Positions 1 to 8,810 are shown, counted from the first letter of the stretch. The stretch is 64,000 bases of DNA from DATKMK01 sp035541895 (GCA_035541895.1 DATKMK010000103.1:33232-97231), one strand, 5' to 3'. Translations and numbers: made by a program. The notes: a model not told the origin generated them from the letters alone.

Positions 1-390
1 GAATGTGCGCCAGCGCGTCCGAGACCAACGGCGGCGCGAGCCCGAGTGACGGCTCATCGAGCAGGAGAAGCCTGGGAGACACAATAAGGGCGTTGGCAAG
101 AGCCAGCATCTGTTTCTCGCCGCCGGAAAGAGTCCCTGCCCTTTGGCGCAAGCGCGACTTCAGTGCCGGGAATAGAATGAGCGCCCGGTCGATGCCTTCG
201 CGCAGGTGAGCCTTCGTGGGCAGGGTCACGCCTCCCATTTCCAGATTCTCGCCGACCGTCAAATCGGAGAAGACGCGGCAGCCCTGAGGCACGTAGGCGA
301 CACCGGATCGGAGCAAGTCGCGCGGCTTCGCGGAGTTCAGTTCTTTTCCGTCGAACACGACTTTCCCTCCCGACGCAATCAGACCGTGAA
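1..390 (-). pseudogene. livF: 5'-truncated LivF-like ABC transporter ATPase (runs off window start)
   Basis: The minus strand encodes the second half of an ABC ATPase of the branched-chain amino acid (LivF) type. The signature LSGGEKQMLALANAL and a Walker B ending LLLLDEPSLGLAPP are clear, preceded by VAYVPQGCRVFSDLTVGENL, typical of LivF. The recognisable frame reaches back only to HGLIASGGKVVFDGKEL, about 20 residues after where Walker A should lie. There it runs straight into the 3' end of the Uma2 gene. The P-loop is absent, so the product should not bind ATP normally. A GTG near 358 could still start a fragment. The gene continues beyond base 1. A deletion, an insertion or an assembly join could each explain the junction. 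The LivF identity is firm; the pseudogene call is an inference from the missing end. Confidence 0.6.
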
Positions 391-969
391 CAGCTTCTCC
401 ACCGCCAAGCGGAGCTTCGGCAGTACGCGTGAGCGCGCGATCCCGCCGCGAAACATCTGCCCGTTGCCGTAGGCCTGTTCGCGGAGGTGGAAGACGGTGA
501 CTGCCTTGCTGCGCGGGTCGACAATCCAGTACTCGTCGACACCGTTGCGTTCGTAGATATCCTTTTTCTCCGTCTGGTCCCGCTTGGTTGTCGAGGGCGA
601 GAGAATCTCGACGACCAGGTTCGGCACGATGCGAATGAACTGACCAGTTTGCGGGGTAGGGCCGGCAGCGAGGCGGTTCGCGGAGATGTACGACACATCC
701 GGTTCGATGGTGTCGCCGGACGGCAGCTCGTAGCCGGTGCTGGAGTCGAGTACGATGCCCAGGTCATTCTTGCCCACATGATCGTTGAGGATGTGATTCA
801 AACGCGATCCGATGCTTCCGTGTGGCCACGTAGCTGGAGGCGTCATCGCGATCCTCCCGTTCAGGAGCTCGTAGTGATTGATGTCGGATCGCGGCCGCTC
901 GTCGAGCCAGCGCCGGAACTCCCCCTGCGTGAACGTCTCTTCGGACCGGAAGGCGGTGTGGGCAGTCAT
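379..969 (-). CDS. Uma2 family endonuclease-like protein (DUF820)
   Basis: This 196-residue protein has the Uma2/DUF820 restriction-endonuclease-like fold. Visible landmarks are the N-terminal YELLNGRIAMTPPATWPHG block, the PD-(D/E)xK core (EPDVSYIS, then LVVEILSPST with the catalytic acidic residue) and the following EYWIVDP strand. Full family length is present. Uma2 genes are usually expanded in cyanobacteria and soil or aquatic lineages. Their cellular role is unsettled, and links to mobile DNA or repair have been proposed. Its stop codon lies inside the point where the truncated livF frame begins, so it may have arrived by the event that removed the livF 5' end. It is divergent from the flavoenzyme gene at 1066. 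Confidence 0.85.
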   Translation of the reverse strand: MTAHTAFRSEETFTQGEFRRWLDERPRSDINHYELLNGRIAMTPPATWPHGSIGSRLNHILNDHVGKNDLGIVLDSSTGYELPSGDTIEPDVSYISANRLAAGPTPQTGQFIRIVPNLVVEILSPSTTKRDQTEKKDIYERNGVDEYWIVDPRSKAVTVFHLREQAYGNGQMFRGGIARSRVLPKLRLAVEKLFTV

Positions 970-1065
970 CGGCGATTAGTATAGCGCGGCGCTTGACCAA
1001 CTGGGAAGTGTCCGAGCCACAGTCGAGCTTGTATCGCGCTACGCGCTGCGACTAAGCTGCGATGC

Positions 1066-2676
1066 ATGGTCACACGTCGACGGAAATTCTGGGGCTGGGG
1101 GGTCGAAGGTGAAGGACCGAATGCCGAGCAGCAGCAGCACATCGCGCAGTTGCTGGCGGCGCGGTTCGATTTGCCGGAGATCACGATCGCGTCACCGCCA
1201 CGGGTGGAGGACCTCCAGCTCCGCGCGCCGCGGATCGCGCCGCCGGCGGCGCTGGCGGCGATCTGCTCGACGGACCCGGACGACCGCGCCGGGCATTCGT
1301 ACGGCAAAGCGTTTCGCGACGTCGTGCGGGCGTTTCGGCGTGACTACTCGAACCCGATCGATGTGGTCGCGTATCCGCGCACCGAGGTTGACGTCGTTGC
1401 GCTGCTGAATTGGTGCACGGATGCAAAGGCCGCCGCGATTCCGTACGGCGGCGGTTCGAGCGTGGTCGGTGGCGTCGAGCCGCGCATCGGCGACGACTAC
1501 CGTGGCAGCGTGTCGATCGATCTGTCGCGACTCGATCGCGTCGTCGAGATCGATCGCACCTCGCGCGCCGCGCGCATTCAAGCCGGCGTGCTCGGGCCGG
1601 CACTGGAAGATCAACTGCGGCCGCACGGCTATACGTTGCGCCACTTCCCGCAGTCGTTCGAGTTCTCCGCCCTCGGCGGTTGGATCGCCACTCGCTCGGG
1701 CGGCCACTTCGCGACGCTGTACACGCACATCGACGACTTCGTCGAATCGCTGCGCGTGATCACGCCGAACGGCGTCGTCGAGTCGCGACGACTGCCGGGG
1801 TCGGGCGCCGGACCAAGTCCCGATCGCCTGTTCATCGGCTCGGAAGGCATTCTCGGCATCATCACCGAAGCCTGGATGCGATTGCAGGATCGGCCGAAAT
1901 TTCGCGCGTCGGCGTCGGTGACGTTCACGGATTTCATCCAAGCCGCGAACGCCGTGCGCGCGATCAGTCAGTCGGGACTGTATCCATCGAACTGCCGCCT
2001 GCTCGATGCCAACGAAGCGATGACGTCGGGCGCCGGAAACGGCAGCGAGCATGTCCTCGTCCTCGGATTCGAATCGGCGGATCACCCGCTCGATGCGTGG
2101 ATGCAGCGCGCGCTCGAATGTTGTCGCGATCACGGCGGCGATGTGCCGGCGGGCGCGGGCAAGACGCGCACAGACGAAGGCGCCAGCCGCGAAGGCGCGG
2201 CGGGGGCGTGGCGGCAAGCGTTTCTCGGCGCGCCGTATCTGCGCGACGTGCTCGTGGCGATGGGCATGATCACCGACACGTTCGAGACCGCGATCACGTG
2301 GGATCGCTTCGCCGACTTCCATGCCCGCGTGATGGCCGGCGCGACCGATGCGGTGACGCGCATCTGCGGCGCGGGCCAGGTGACGTGTCGCTTTACCCAC
2401 GTCTATCCCGACGGTCCGGCGCCGTACTTCTCGATCATCGCGCCGGGCAAACGCGGCAGTCAGCTCGAACAGTGGGACGAGATCAAAGCCGCCGCCTCGG
2501 AGATCCTCATCGGCAACGGCGGCACGATCACGCATCATCACGCCGTCGGCCGCGATCATCGACCGTGGTACGACCGGCAACGCCCGGACGGATTTGCCAA
2601 CGCGTTGCGGGCGGCGAAGGCCGCACTCGATCCCGCCGGCATTCTCAACCCGGGCGTGTTGATCGACCCGCGCTAG
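1066..2676 (+). CDS. FAD-binding oxidase, alkyldihydroxyacetonephosphate synthase-like
   Basis: This 536-residue flavoprotein belongs to the vanillyl-alcohol-oxidase/FAD_binding_4 superfamily and most resembles alkyl-DHAP synthase (AGPS), which replaces the acyl chain of acyl-DHAP by a fatty alcohol in ether-lipid synthesis. Matching points are the N-terminal KFWGWG, the PP-loop region IPYGGGSSVVGG (about residue 125), HFPQSFEFSALGGWIATRSGG, and the C-terminal HHHAVGRDHRPWY, equivalent to the AGPS histidine-rich active-site motif. It ends with the family's typical LDPAGILNPG. No Shine-Dalgarno sequence precedes the ATG. It stands alone, with a convergent neighbour beyond a hairpin repeat. Related FAD-linked oxidases such as GlcD-type dehydrogenases are less likely because of the HHH motif. 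An ether-lipid role is an inference. Confidence 0.8.
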   Translation: MVTRRRKFWGWGVEGEGPNAEQQQHIAQLLAARFDLPEITIASPPRVEDLQLRAPRIAPPAALAAICSTDPDDRAGHSYGKAFRDVVRAFRRDYSNPIDVVAYPRTEVDVVALLNWCTDAKAAAIPYGGGSSVVGGVEPRIGDDYRGSVSIDLSRLDRVVEIDRTSRAARIQAGVLGPALEDQLRPHGYTLRHFPQSFEFSALGGWIATRSGGHFATLYTHIDDFVESLRVITPNGVVESRRLPGSGAGPSPDRLFIGSEGILGIITEAWMRLQDRPKFRASASVTFTDFIQAANAVRAISQSGLYPSNCRLLDANEAMTSGAGNGSEHVLVLGFESADHPLDAWMQRALECCRDHGGDVPAGAGKTRTDEGASREGAAGAWRQAFLGAPYLRDVLVAMGMITDTFETAITWDRFADFHARVMAGATDAVTRICGAGQVTCRFTHVYPDGPAPYFSIIAPGKRGSQLEQWDEIKAAASEILIGNGGTITHHHAVGRDHRPWYDRQRPDGFANALRAAKAALDPAGILNPGVLIDPR

Positions 2677-2709
2677 CGCACTCGGTTGCGTCAGGACTCT
2701 GTTCGTGTC

Positions 2710-2734
2710 CGGCGGGCACGGAGTCCCGCCGCCA
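2710..2734. repeat. Dispersed hairpin repeat, copy 1 (convergent gene junction)
   Basis: An inverted repeat with 7-bp arms CGGCGGG/CCCGCCG encloses an 8-base loop. A 24-base block here recurs at 19090-19113 with a single mismatch. Both copies sit between convergent genes, so it may act as a bidirectional terminator or be a REP-like element. No T-run follows. Confidence 0.5.
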
Positions 2735-2770
2735 GTATCCATTCTTCGTGGTCTCGCGACCCGATGGAAT

Positions 2771-4681
2771 TCACAAACTCGAGGGGCAACCGTTCAACGC
2801 GTTGTTCACGGCGGCCACGACTTCGTCGATGGTGACGCGTTGATCGTGATTGGCGTCGAGCGCTGGACACTTGTCCGGCGCCAAATCGCCGAGCGCGATG
2901 TTGGTCGCGACCACGAGTTCGTCGACGGTCACCACCCCGGAACCGTCACAGTCGCCGACGCAGACCGGCGCCATGGTCGGTGTGAGCGCGGGGATCGTCG
3001 GAGTCACCGTCCCTTCAAGCGTCGTCGGAGACGCGGTCAAGGAACTCGTCGGACTGAGCGTTGGGGAAGGAACTTCGGTTGCGGTTTCGGTCGGCTCAGC
3101 AGTGTGGGATGCAGACACCGTTTCGGTTGCGGTGAGTTCGTGAGTGTTGGTGGGACTCGGTGCCGGGGTGTCGGTTTGGTTCGCGGTGGTCGTTGTCGGG
3201 GTCGCGATTGATGTACCAGTGCTCGTGACCGTTGTGGTGACGCTAGGCGGAGGAGCGGTGTAAGTCGCGGACGGCCCGGCGGTCTGGGTCGGGCTGAGGG
3301 TCCAACTTGCGGTCGGCGTGTTCGATGCCGTGCGGGTGCGCGTCGGACTCGGACTCGGCGTCACCGTCGATGTCCCGGGGAGTGTGGGGGGCACCGTCGC
3401 GGTCGCGCTGTGCGTCGGCGTGGAACTCGCGGTTGCCGTCGTGCTCGGTGAGGCAGTGTGGGTCACCGGGGCGGTCGTCGCCGAGGGCGAAGACGATGTT
3501 GTCGTGGTCGGGGTGGGACTACGAGTGCGCGACGGCGTCGTCAGGCTCGTCGGTGTGCGGGTGACCGTTCTCGACGGCGATGCGGTCGGCGTTACCGTCC
3601 GCGTCGCGGTGCGCGTGATGGTTGCGGTGCTGGTCGCCGTCCGTGTCGGGGTCGTTGCCGCCAATGCTACGTAGCCAATCTGATTGGCGTCGGCCTCGGT
3701 AAACCAGACGTTGCCGTCGGGCCCGCTGGCGATGCCGGCAGGGCCGCTCAAGATCGTGGGCGTCGCGAATTCAGTGATCACGCCGCCGGTTGTACTGCGG
3801 CCGATCTGATCCGCGTCGGATTCGGTAAACCACAGATTGCCGTCTGGACCGCGAGTGATACCCGTCGGTGAGCTGGAGTTTGTCGGCGTCGCGAATTCGG
3901 TCATCACACCGGTGGTGGTACTGCGGCCGATCTGGCTCGCATCGGCCTCGGTGAACCACAGATTGTTGTCGGGGCCTGCGACAATCCCAGTCGGACTCAC
4001 GAACGCGCTCGGTGTGCCAAACTCTGCGATCGTGCCCGCGCTCGTCCGGCGCCCGAGCTGATCCACGTTCGCTTCGGCAAACCAGAGATTGTTGTCGGGA
4101 CCGAGGGCGATGCCGGCTAGACCGGCCGCAGCGGTCGGAACGGCAAACAGCGTGATCACGCCTGCGGTGGTGACGCGACCGAGCTGGTTCGCCGACGCGT
4201 CGGTAAACCACAGATTGCCGTCCGCTCCGGCAACGATGCACTGTGGGCTGCCGACGATCGGCACGGGAAACTCCGTGACCACGCCGCTAGGGGTGATGCG
4301 CCCGATCCGTCCCGCGTCCGCCTCGGTGAACCAGAGATTGCCGTCGAGGCCCCTGGCAATGCCCCAGGGTCGGCTCGAAGCGGTCGTGACTGGGAATTCG
4401 GTAACGACACCGGCGGGAGTGATCCGCCCGATTTGGTTCGCGAGCGATTCGGTGAACCAGAGATTGCCGTCCGCACCGGTAACGATTGACTGCGGCGCGC
4501 TCAATGGTGTCGGCAGCGGAAACTCGACGATGGTTTGTGCCCATGTTGACGGGGCCGCTCCCACGAGCAGCAGGATCACGCGAATCACGCACGCGGTCGC
4601 GGCGACGCGGTGAGAGAGCCGGTACGACCGCTGCGGGCATCCGCGGCGCCAAACGATTCTGGTAGCCTCACGCACACGCAA
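2771..4681 (-). CDS. Secreted Vgb-like beta-propeller with Thr/Pro-rich linker and dockerin-like tail
   Basis: The 636-residue exported protein has three parts. A hydrophobic signal segment ends near APSTWA (about residue 48). Seven repeats of about 42 residues containing the core GNLWFTEADANQIGR (residues 50-335) form a virginiamycin B lyase-like propeller. A linker of about 235 residues, almost entirely T, P, S and A, leads to a 63-residue tail from residue 574 with two EF-hand-like loops (DCDGSGVVTVDE, DANHDQRVTIDE) framed by cysteines. The propeller contains no histidine, whereas streptogramin lyases depend on catalytic His, so antibiotic cleavage is unlikely. The linker looks like an O-glycosylatable stalk. 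The start is a TTG six bases after its tandem paralogue; a GTG at 4675 is possible. A surface binding role is inferred. Confidence 0.8.
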   Translation of the reverse strand: MRVREATRIVWRRGCPQRSYRLSHRVAATACVIRVILLLVGAAPSTWAQTIVEFPLPTPLSAPQSIVTGADGNLWFTESLANQIGRITPAGVVTEFPVTTASSRPWGIARGLDGNLWFTEADAGRIGRITPSGVVTEFPVPIVGSPQCIVAGADGNLWFTDASANQLGRVTTAGVITLFAVPTAAAGLAGIALGPDNNLWFAEANVDQLGRRTSAGTIAEFGTPSAFVSPTGIVAGPDNNLWFTEADASQIGRSTTTGVMTEFATPTNSSSPTGITRGPDGNLWFTESDADQIGRSTTGGVITEFATPTILSGPAGIASGPDGNVWFTEADANQIGYVALAATTPTRTATSTATITRTATRTVTPTASPSRTVTRTPTSLTTPSRTRSPTPTTTTSSSPSATTAPVTHTASPSTTATASSTPTHSATATVPPTLPGTSTVTPSPSPTRTRTASNTPTASWTLSPTQTAGPSATYTAPPPSVTTTVTSTGTSIATPTTTTANQTDTPAPSPTNTHELTATETVSASHTAEPTETATEVPSPTLSPTSSLTASPTTLEGTVTPTIPALTPTMAPVCVGDCDGSGVVTVDELVVATNIALGDLAPDKCPALDANHDQRVTIDEVVAAVNNALNGCPSSL

Positions 4682-4687
4682 TGATTG

Positions 4688-5992
4688 TCACGGTGTCACG
4701 GCTGCCGGTGGGCAGCCGTCGAGCGCGTTGTGAACCGCCTGCACCAGCTCGTCGACGCTGACGCGTTGATCGCGGTTCACATCGAAGGCGGCGCATGCGT
4801 CGAGCGACGTCTCCCCGAGTGCGATCGCGACGCCGGCGACGAGATCACTCACGCTGACGTGGCCGTTACCCTCGCAGTCGCCGGCACAGCCTGAGATCGC
4901 GGTGGGAGTCACGGTCGGAGTGTTGACCGTTCCAATCACGGTGGGCTCCGGCGATCGCGTGCGTGACGCCGTCGATGCCGGAGTCGACGACGGCGAAGCG
5001 GTCGTTGTCGCGGTGGCCGTTGGAGTAGAATCGACCAACGTCAGACGACCGATGCGCTCCGCTCCCGCTTCGGTGAACCACAGATTGCCGTCGGGCCCGG
5101 CCGTGATACCCGACGGGACAGTGCCGCTGCTCGGCAAGGCGAACTCGCTGACACTTCCGCTGAGGGAGATGCGACCAATTTGGTCGGCATCCGGCTCGGT
5201 GAACCAGAGATTGCCGTCGGGTCCGGCCGTGATGTCGTCGGGCGAGCTGATCGCGGTCGGGAGTGGGAACTCGGTGATCGCCCCGAGCGGCGTGATCCGG
5301 CCGATCTGATCGACATCGGATTCGGTGAACCAGAGATTGCCATCGGGTCCGGCGGCGATGCCGGTCGGCGAGCTTCCCGCGGTTGGAATGGTGAATTCCT
5401 TCACGACGCCGGCGACGCTGATACGGCCGATCTTGTTGGCGTCGGACTCGGTGAACCAGAGATTGCCGTCGGGCCCCGCCGTAATGCCGGATGGAAAGGC
5501 GGCGGTCGTGGCCAGCGCGAAAGCCACGATCGTACCGTTGGGCGCGATCCGTCCGATCTGGTTCGCGAACGCCTCGCAGAACCAGAGGCGCTGGTCGGGG
5601 CCGGCCGCGATCGCGGTCGGAAAACTTGCTGCCGATGGCACGAGCCACTCGGTAATCGCTCCGCCGGTGGTGGTGCGGCCGACGCGATTGGCGAGCGGCT
5701 CGGTAAACCACAGAGCCCCGTCGCTGCCCACGCTGATCGAGTGGACACCGCTGCGCGTGGTCGGCAGCGCGAAATCGACCCCGTCACCCGCGACCGTCAT
5801 GCGTCCGACGGCATCGGCGTCGGGCTCGGTGAACCACAGATTGCCGTCCGGTCCGGCAACGATGCGATGCGGGCCGCTCGGGGAGCTTGGGGTTGCGAAT
5901 TCGGCGATCGGAAAATCAGCCATGGCTCGCGGAGGCGACACGATGAGCAGCAGCAACACGGCGCACCGCCGATGCCATCGCGATCGGTCCAT
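4688..5992 (-). CDS. Secreted Vgb-like beta-propeller with dockerin-like tail (tandem paralogue)
   Basis: This 434-residue paralogue of the downstream gene has a clear signal peptide (hydrophobic VLLLLIVSPP, cleavage after AMA near residue 25). It carries seven propeller repeats built on GPDGNLWFTE(P/S)DADQIGR (about residues 27-325) and a linker of about 45 residues rich in T, S, P and A. A 66-residue C-terminal module from residue 369 has EF-hand-like loops (DCEGNGHVSVSD, DVNRDQRVSVDE) and the same cysteine pattern as its partner. The main difference is the much shorter stalk. It lies 57 bases after the lipoprotein gene and 6 bases before the longer paralogue, so all four minus-strand genes from 7872 down could form one transcript headed by the DUF6502 regulator. 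The ligand is unknown. Confidence 0.8.
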   Translation of the reverse strand: MDRSRWHRRCAVLLLLIVSPPRAMADFPIAEFATPSSPSGPHRIVAGPDGNLWFTEPDADAVGRMTVAGDGVDFALPTTRSGVHSISVGSDGALWFTEPLANRVGRTTTGGAITEWLVPSAASFPTAIAAGPDQRLWFCEAFANQIGRIAPNGTIVAFALATTAAFPSGITAGPDGNLWFTESDANKIGRISVAGVVKEFTIPTAGSSPTGIAAGPDGNLWFTESDVDQIGRITPLGAITEFPLPTAISSPDDITAGPDGNLWFTEPDADQIGRISLSGSVSEFALPSSGTVPSGITAGPDGNLWFTEAGAERIGRLTLVDSTPTATATTTASPSSTPASTASRTRSPEPTVIGTVNTPTVTPTAISGCAGDCEGNGHVSVSDLVAGVAIALGETSLDACAAFDVNRDQRVSVDELVQAVHNALDGCPPAAVTP

Positions 5993-6049
5993 GGCCCGTC
6001 GGTCGTAGCAGGACCGTCGCGCGACGGCGAGGGCGGTGCATCGCGAGGC

Positions 6050-6964
6050 TTACGACGTCGGCGCCGTGACGGTCATCGACAGCACGTCGATCACACCCGG
6101 TTGGCGTACGAGGATCGTACCCTGGCCGGATACGTGCGCACCGGCGACAATCTGAGTGCACGATACGGGACGCTGGCTCGCATCGACAATCCTGGTCGTG
6201 TTCGAAATCCGCAGACGCGACTGGCCGATGGTGGCGTCATCGATGAGAAGCATGCCGGAGCTGCAGTTAATGACCAAGACATCACCCACGAAACGCAGCG
6301 GCTGCTTGGGGCCGGGCTGCCCGGGCTGACCCGGCGAGATCGTCAGCGTCACCGCGCCGACCGTGCGATCGCTCTGCCGCACCACTCCTTCGACTGCGAT
6401 GAGGTCGTTCACGTGAATGTCGCTGCATTGCAGCGCTTGGCCGTTGCCCCTGATCAACACGGTATCGCTCGACAAACGGATCATGAACTGATTCGCCGTC
6501 GGGTGGCGGTCGTTGACGAGGATCTCGCCGGCGGTGCAGTCGACGAGGGCCACTTGGCCATAGAAACCGAGAACCCGAATCGCATTGGCCTCCACGCGCT
6601 GCGGCGCCAGCATCACGTCCTCGATCACGGTGGTCGAACCTGCGGGCACATCGATCGGCTGCGTGGCCGTCATGCCGGGTGCGACGAAGCGCAAGGTGAT
6701 CATGCCGGAAAAATCTCCGCTCAAGACGAAATTGCCGTCCGAGTCGGTGGTCGTCTCGATGTCGGGAACCTCATCGATCGTGACCTGGACCGTCGTATTC
6801 AGCGCGGCTGCACCTCCTGCGGCGGCAACCGTGGTTTCCACCGAGACGACATTGCCGCTGACCGACGACGCGGAAATTCCGGTCCCGACAGGACCACCAT
6901 CGGAAGACGCGCATCCGAAAACCAACGCGAGGATCGTCAACCACCTCAGAGGCGAGCGCATCAT
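6050..6964 (-). CDS. Lipoprotein with carboxypeptidase-like and DUF5666-like domains
   Basis: The protein is 304 residues from the ATG at 6964, chosen because GGAGGT lies just upstream and because this ATG overlaps the previous stop as ATGA. The N-terminus is a lipoprotein signal with lipobox LALVFGC. A beta-sandwich of carboxypeptidase-regulatory type follows (TDSDGNFVLSGDFSG). Two copies of a small beta-barrel unit (FYGQVALVDCTAGEILVND... and FVGDVLVINCSSGMLLIDD...) resemble DUF5666, each with a conserved Cys pair. It is probably anchored in the outer membrane. DUF5666 proteins often accompany DUF6502 genes, as here. The molecular role is unknown. Confidence 0.75.
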   Translation of the reverse strand: MMRSPLRWLTILALVFGCASSDGGPVGTGISASSVSGNVVSVETTVAAAGGAAALNTTVQVTIDEVPDIETTTDSDGNFVLSGDFSGMITLRFVAPGMTATQPIDVPAGSTTVIEDVMLAPQRVEANAIRVLGFYGQVALVDCTAGEILVNDRHPTANQFMIRLSSDTVLIRGNGQALQCSDIHVNDLIAVEGVVRQSDRTVGAVTLTISPGQPGQPGPKQPLRFVGDVLVINCSSGMLLIDDATIGQSRLRISNTTRIVDASQRPVSCTQIVAGAHVSGQGTILVRQPGVIDVLSMTVTAPTS

Positions 6965-7872
6965 CGGGACCTCCGGATGCGGCCAGGGATGGGGCGGGAC
7001 CGGCGAGAGGATTTCGATTGGGCGGTCGGTTGCTCGGACGTGGGGCATTCCTCTTCGAAATAGTAGGCGCCCAGCGCCACGCGTGTGCGTGTGCCGGACG
7101 ACGCATCGGGATGTCGATCGCGGTCGTACGATGCCAGCAACGAGTTGGCGCGGCGGGTGAATTCCTCGCCAATCCGGCTGGCTTCGGCGCGCAGCCGGTC
7201 GAGCGCGTCGGCGCCGATGTTGTCATAGACGACTTTGCGCTGCAGCCGCGGATCATCGGGATGCTCGACGTTGTGGACGATCGTCGAGAAGAGTTCAGAA
7301 GGATCACTCCCGAGCAGAGCGAATTTCCCTTCCGCGTCGGCCAACGGAACGTGCGCTTCGCGCTTCAAGACGACATCGCCGCTCGGCAGCAGTTCAGCCG
7401 CGCCGACGCGCAGCAGTTCATCGAGCACGGCGCGGACCGGCAAGTCGATGCCGAGGTCCTGCACCAGTCGCGCGAAGCTGGGCTCGTGCCGCTTGGAGCT
7501 TTCGTAGCTCAGCTGCCTCGGGTGTCCGTCCGGTGTTGCGTAGGGAGGACCTGCCATCCAGCGACCGATCGCGTGGGTCACGATACCGTCCTCCAATACC
7601 CGTTCGCTGGGTGCAGAATTGGGTTTCGCGAGGCGCTCCCGCAGGTGCGCAACTTCTTTGCGATTGAGACCGGTCATCAACGCGACGCGGCTATCCGTTT
7701 GCCGTTTGAACGGGAGCGCGAACTGTTGTTCCGCGACGTCGACGTAAATCTCCTTCATGAGTTGCGTGAACGCCGGAAACGTTACCCCGTACGCAATGAG
7801 CTGGCGTGCAACCGGCTGCAGCAATCGACGGATGGCGGAGAGGAACAAGGCTCTTTGCGCGCGCGGCAACAT
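6961..7872 (-). CDS. DUF6502 family protein, probable HTH regulator
   Basis: This 303-residue cytoplasmic protein matches DUF6502. The hallmark start is AIRRLLQPVARQLIAYGVTF, followed by a helix-turn-helix-like segment (SRVALMTGLNRKEVAHLRERL, about residues 62-84). Then come the RWMAGPPYATPDG loop and a C-terminal helical region ending in VALGAYYFEEE. A low-complexity basic tail follows. The gene ends in ATGA overlap with the lipoprotein gene, so translation is coupled. A regulator heading an operon of exported proteins suggests it controls them, perhaps in response to envelope signals; that is inference. The only good SD-like sequence lies about 23 bases before the ATG, so the start is not well defined. 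Confidence 0.75.
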   Translation of the reverse strand: MLPRAQRALFLSAIRRLLQPVARQLIAYGVTFPAFTQLMKEIYVDVAEQQFALPFKRQTDSRVALMTGLNRKEVAHLRERLAKPNSAPSERVLEDGIVTHAIGRWMAGPPYATPDGHPRQLSYESSKRHEPSFARLVQDLGIDLPVRAVLDELLRVGAAELLPSGDVVLKREAHVPLADAEGKFALLGSDPSELFSTIVHNVEHPDDPRLQRKVVYDNIGADALDRLRAEASRIGEEFTRRANSLLASYDRDRHPDASSGTRTRVALGAYYFEEECPTSEQPTAQSKSSRRSRPIPGRIRRSR

Positions 7873-8069
7873 GACGACGGGCCCAACGGTCTTGGACCTC
7901 CTATGTCACTTCGCCCCACCGCGCGGCAACTCGACTGGGGGGCAGTCGGAAGTCGCCACGCGGCGGGGCGGGTGACCGCGGATCGCCCGAACAAGCTGGC
8001 GACCCACATGGTGCACTACTCAGACCGATGCGACGGTCCGGCACAGCTCGGCCATGCCGATGAACCGTT

Positions 8070-8810
8070 TCACGACCCCGGTGTCGCGGTCGGAGTTGGG
8101 GTTGGACTCGCGCACCCGGAGACGCAGGTCTGCGCCGCCGTGAGGCAGTCCTTCTGAGCTACTTGCTGCGCCTGGCGGCAAGGTTGTATGCAACCAAACG
8201 CCACCTGCAGCGCCGATGTGCACGCGCTGGACGTCGGATCGCTGCACGCATCCTCGGCCGCAGCAATCAGCGACTTGCAGTCGCCGAAGCAGCTCTGCTC
8301 TGTGGTGCTGGCAGCCAGGCGACAGGTCTGCAGACTTGCGCGACAACCCGGGATGCAGGTCGAATCGCCGGCAGGCGGCGTCGCGCTCGCGCAGGCTCCA
8401 TTGCACGATTGGTTGGCCGTTTGGCAAGTTCCGGCGGCAGTCGCGAGCGCGGTGCGACAGGGCTGAACGCAGGTGTTGAGCGAGTCCAGCGCATCCTTGC
8501 AATCTTGTGAGCGGAAACCACCGCTCGCACAGGCCGACTGGGCGGTTTGTTGTTGGCTGCTGCAAGTCGTCTGCACGCACGCGCGAAAGTCGCTCTGAGC
8601 ACTCTGCACACACAGCCGGTTGGTCTGCCGACAATTCTGCCGGCACTGCGAGTCGATCGGTCCACCACCGCCGAGTCCCGGCCCGCCCAAGGGCCCGCCC
8701 GGGGATCCGTCGCGGTCTCCGCCGGGGTTGGCACTGACCGCGCCGGCAAGCGCAAGCGCCGCTGCAGCCGCAACGATCGCCGTGGTGAAGAATCTCGGTG
8801 TTCGCTTCAT
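8070..8810 (-). CDS. Exported cysteine-rich helical repeat protein
   Basis: The start at 8810 is set by a GGAGA-rich SD (GGAGAAGGAGAGAGGG) and by a clean signal peptide (TTAIVAAAAALALAGAVSA). The 246-residue product has a Gly/Pro-rich spacer and then about 24 cysteines. Two segments share the exact spacing C-x3-C-x10-C-x6-C-x3-C (starting CVQPC and CIQPC), and related variants occur between them. This suggests repeated disulphide-stapled helical hairpins. The C-terminus is a short TPTPTPTATPGS tail, the same composition as the stalks of neighbouring secreted proteins. The earlier in-frame region up to 10388 is antisense to other genes and is not coding. No characterised family was recognised; periplasmic or surface location is inferred. 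Confidence 0.75.
   Translation of the reverse strand: MKRTPRFFTTAIVAAAAALALAGAVSANPGGDRDGSPGGPLGGPGLGGGGPIDSQCRQNCRQTNRLCVQSAQSDFRACVQTTCSSQQQTAQSACASGGFRSQDCKDALDSLNTCVQPCRTALATAAGTCQTANQSCNGACASATPPAGDSTCIPGCRASLQTCRLAASTTEQSCFGDCKSLIAAAEDACSDPTSSACTSALQVAFGCIQPCRQAQQVAQKDCLTAAQTCVSGCASPTPTPTATPGS

Noticed and set aside
1192..2742. Antisense open frame opposite the FAD oxidase
   Set aside because: It consists of Arg/His/Asp-rich mirror sequence, and the plus-strand AGPS-like motifs are clear.
3000..3660. Repeat array resembling a CRISPR or minisatellite
   Set aside because: The repetition is the coding sequence of a Thr/Pro-rich linker, with no constant repeat or spacer length.
2771..5992. 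Streptogramin (virginiamycin B) resistance
   Set aside because: The propeller repeats match the Vgb fold, but one propeller has no histidine, and long stalks plus dockerin-like tails point to a surface protein.
5180..7063. Plus-strand open frame over the propeller and lipoprotein genes
   Set aside because: It crosses two well-supported minus-strand genes and reads as low-complexity Arg/Gly/Asp repeats mirroring the propeller repeats.
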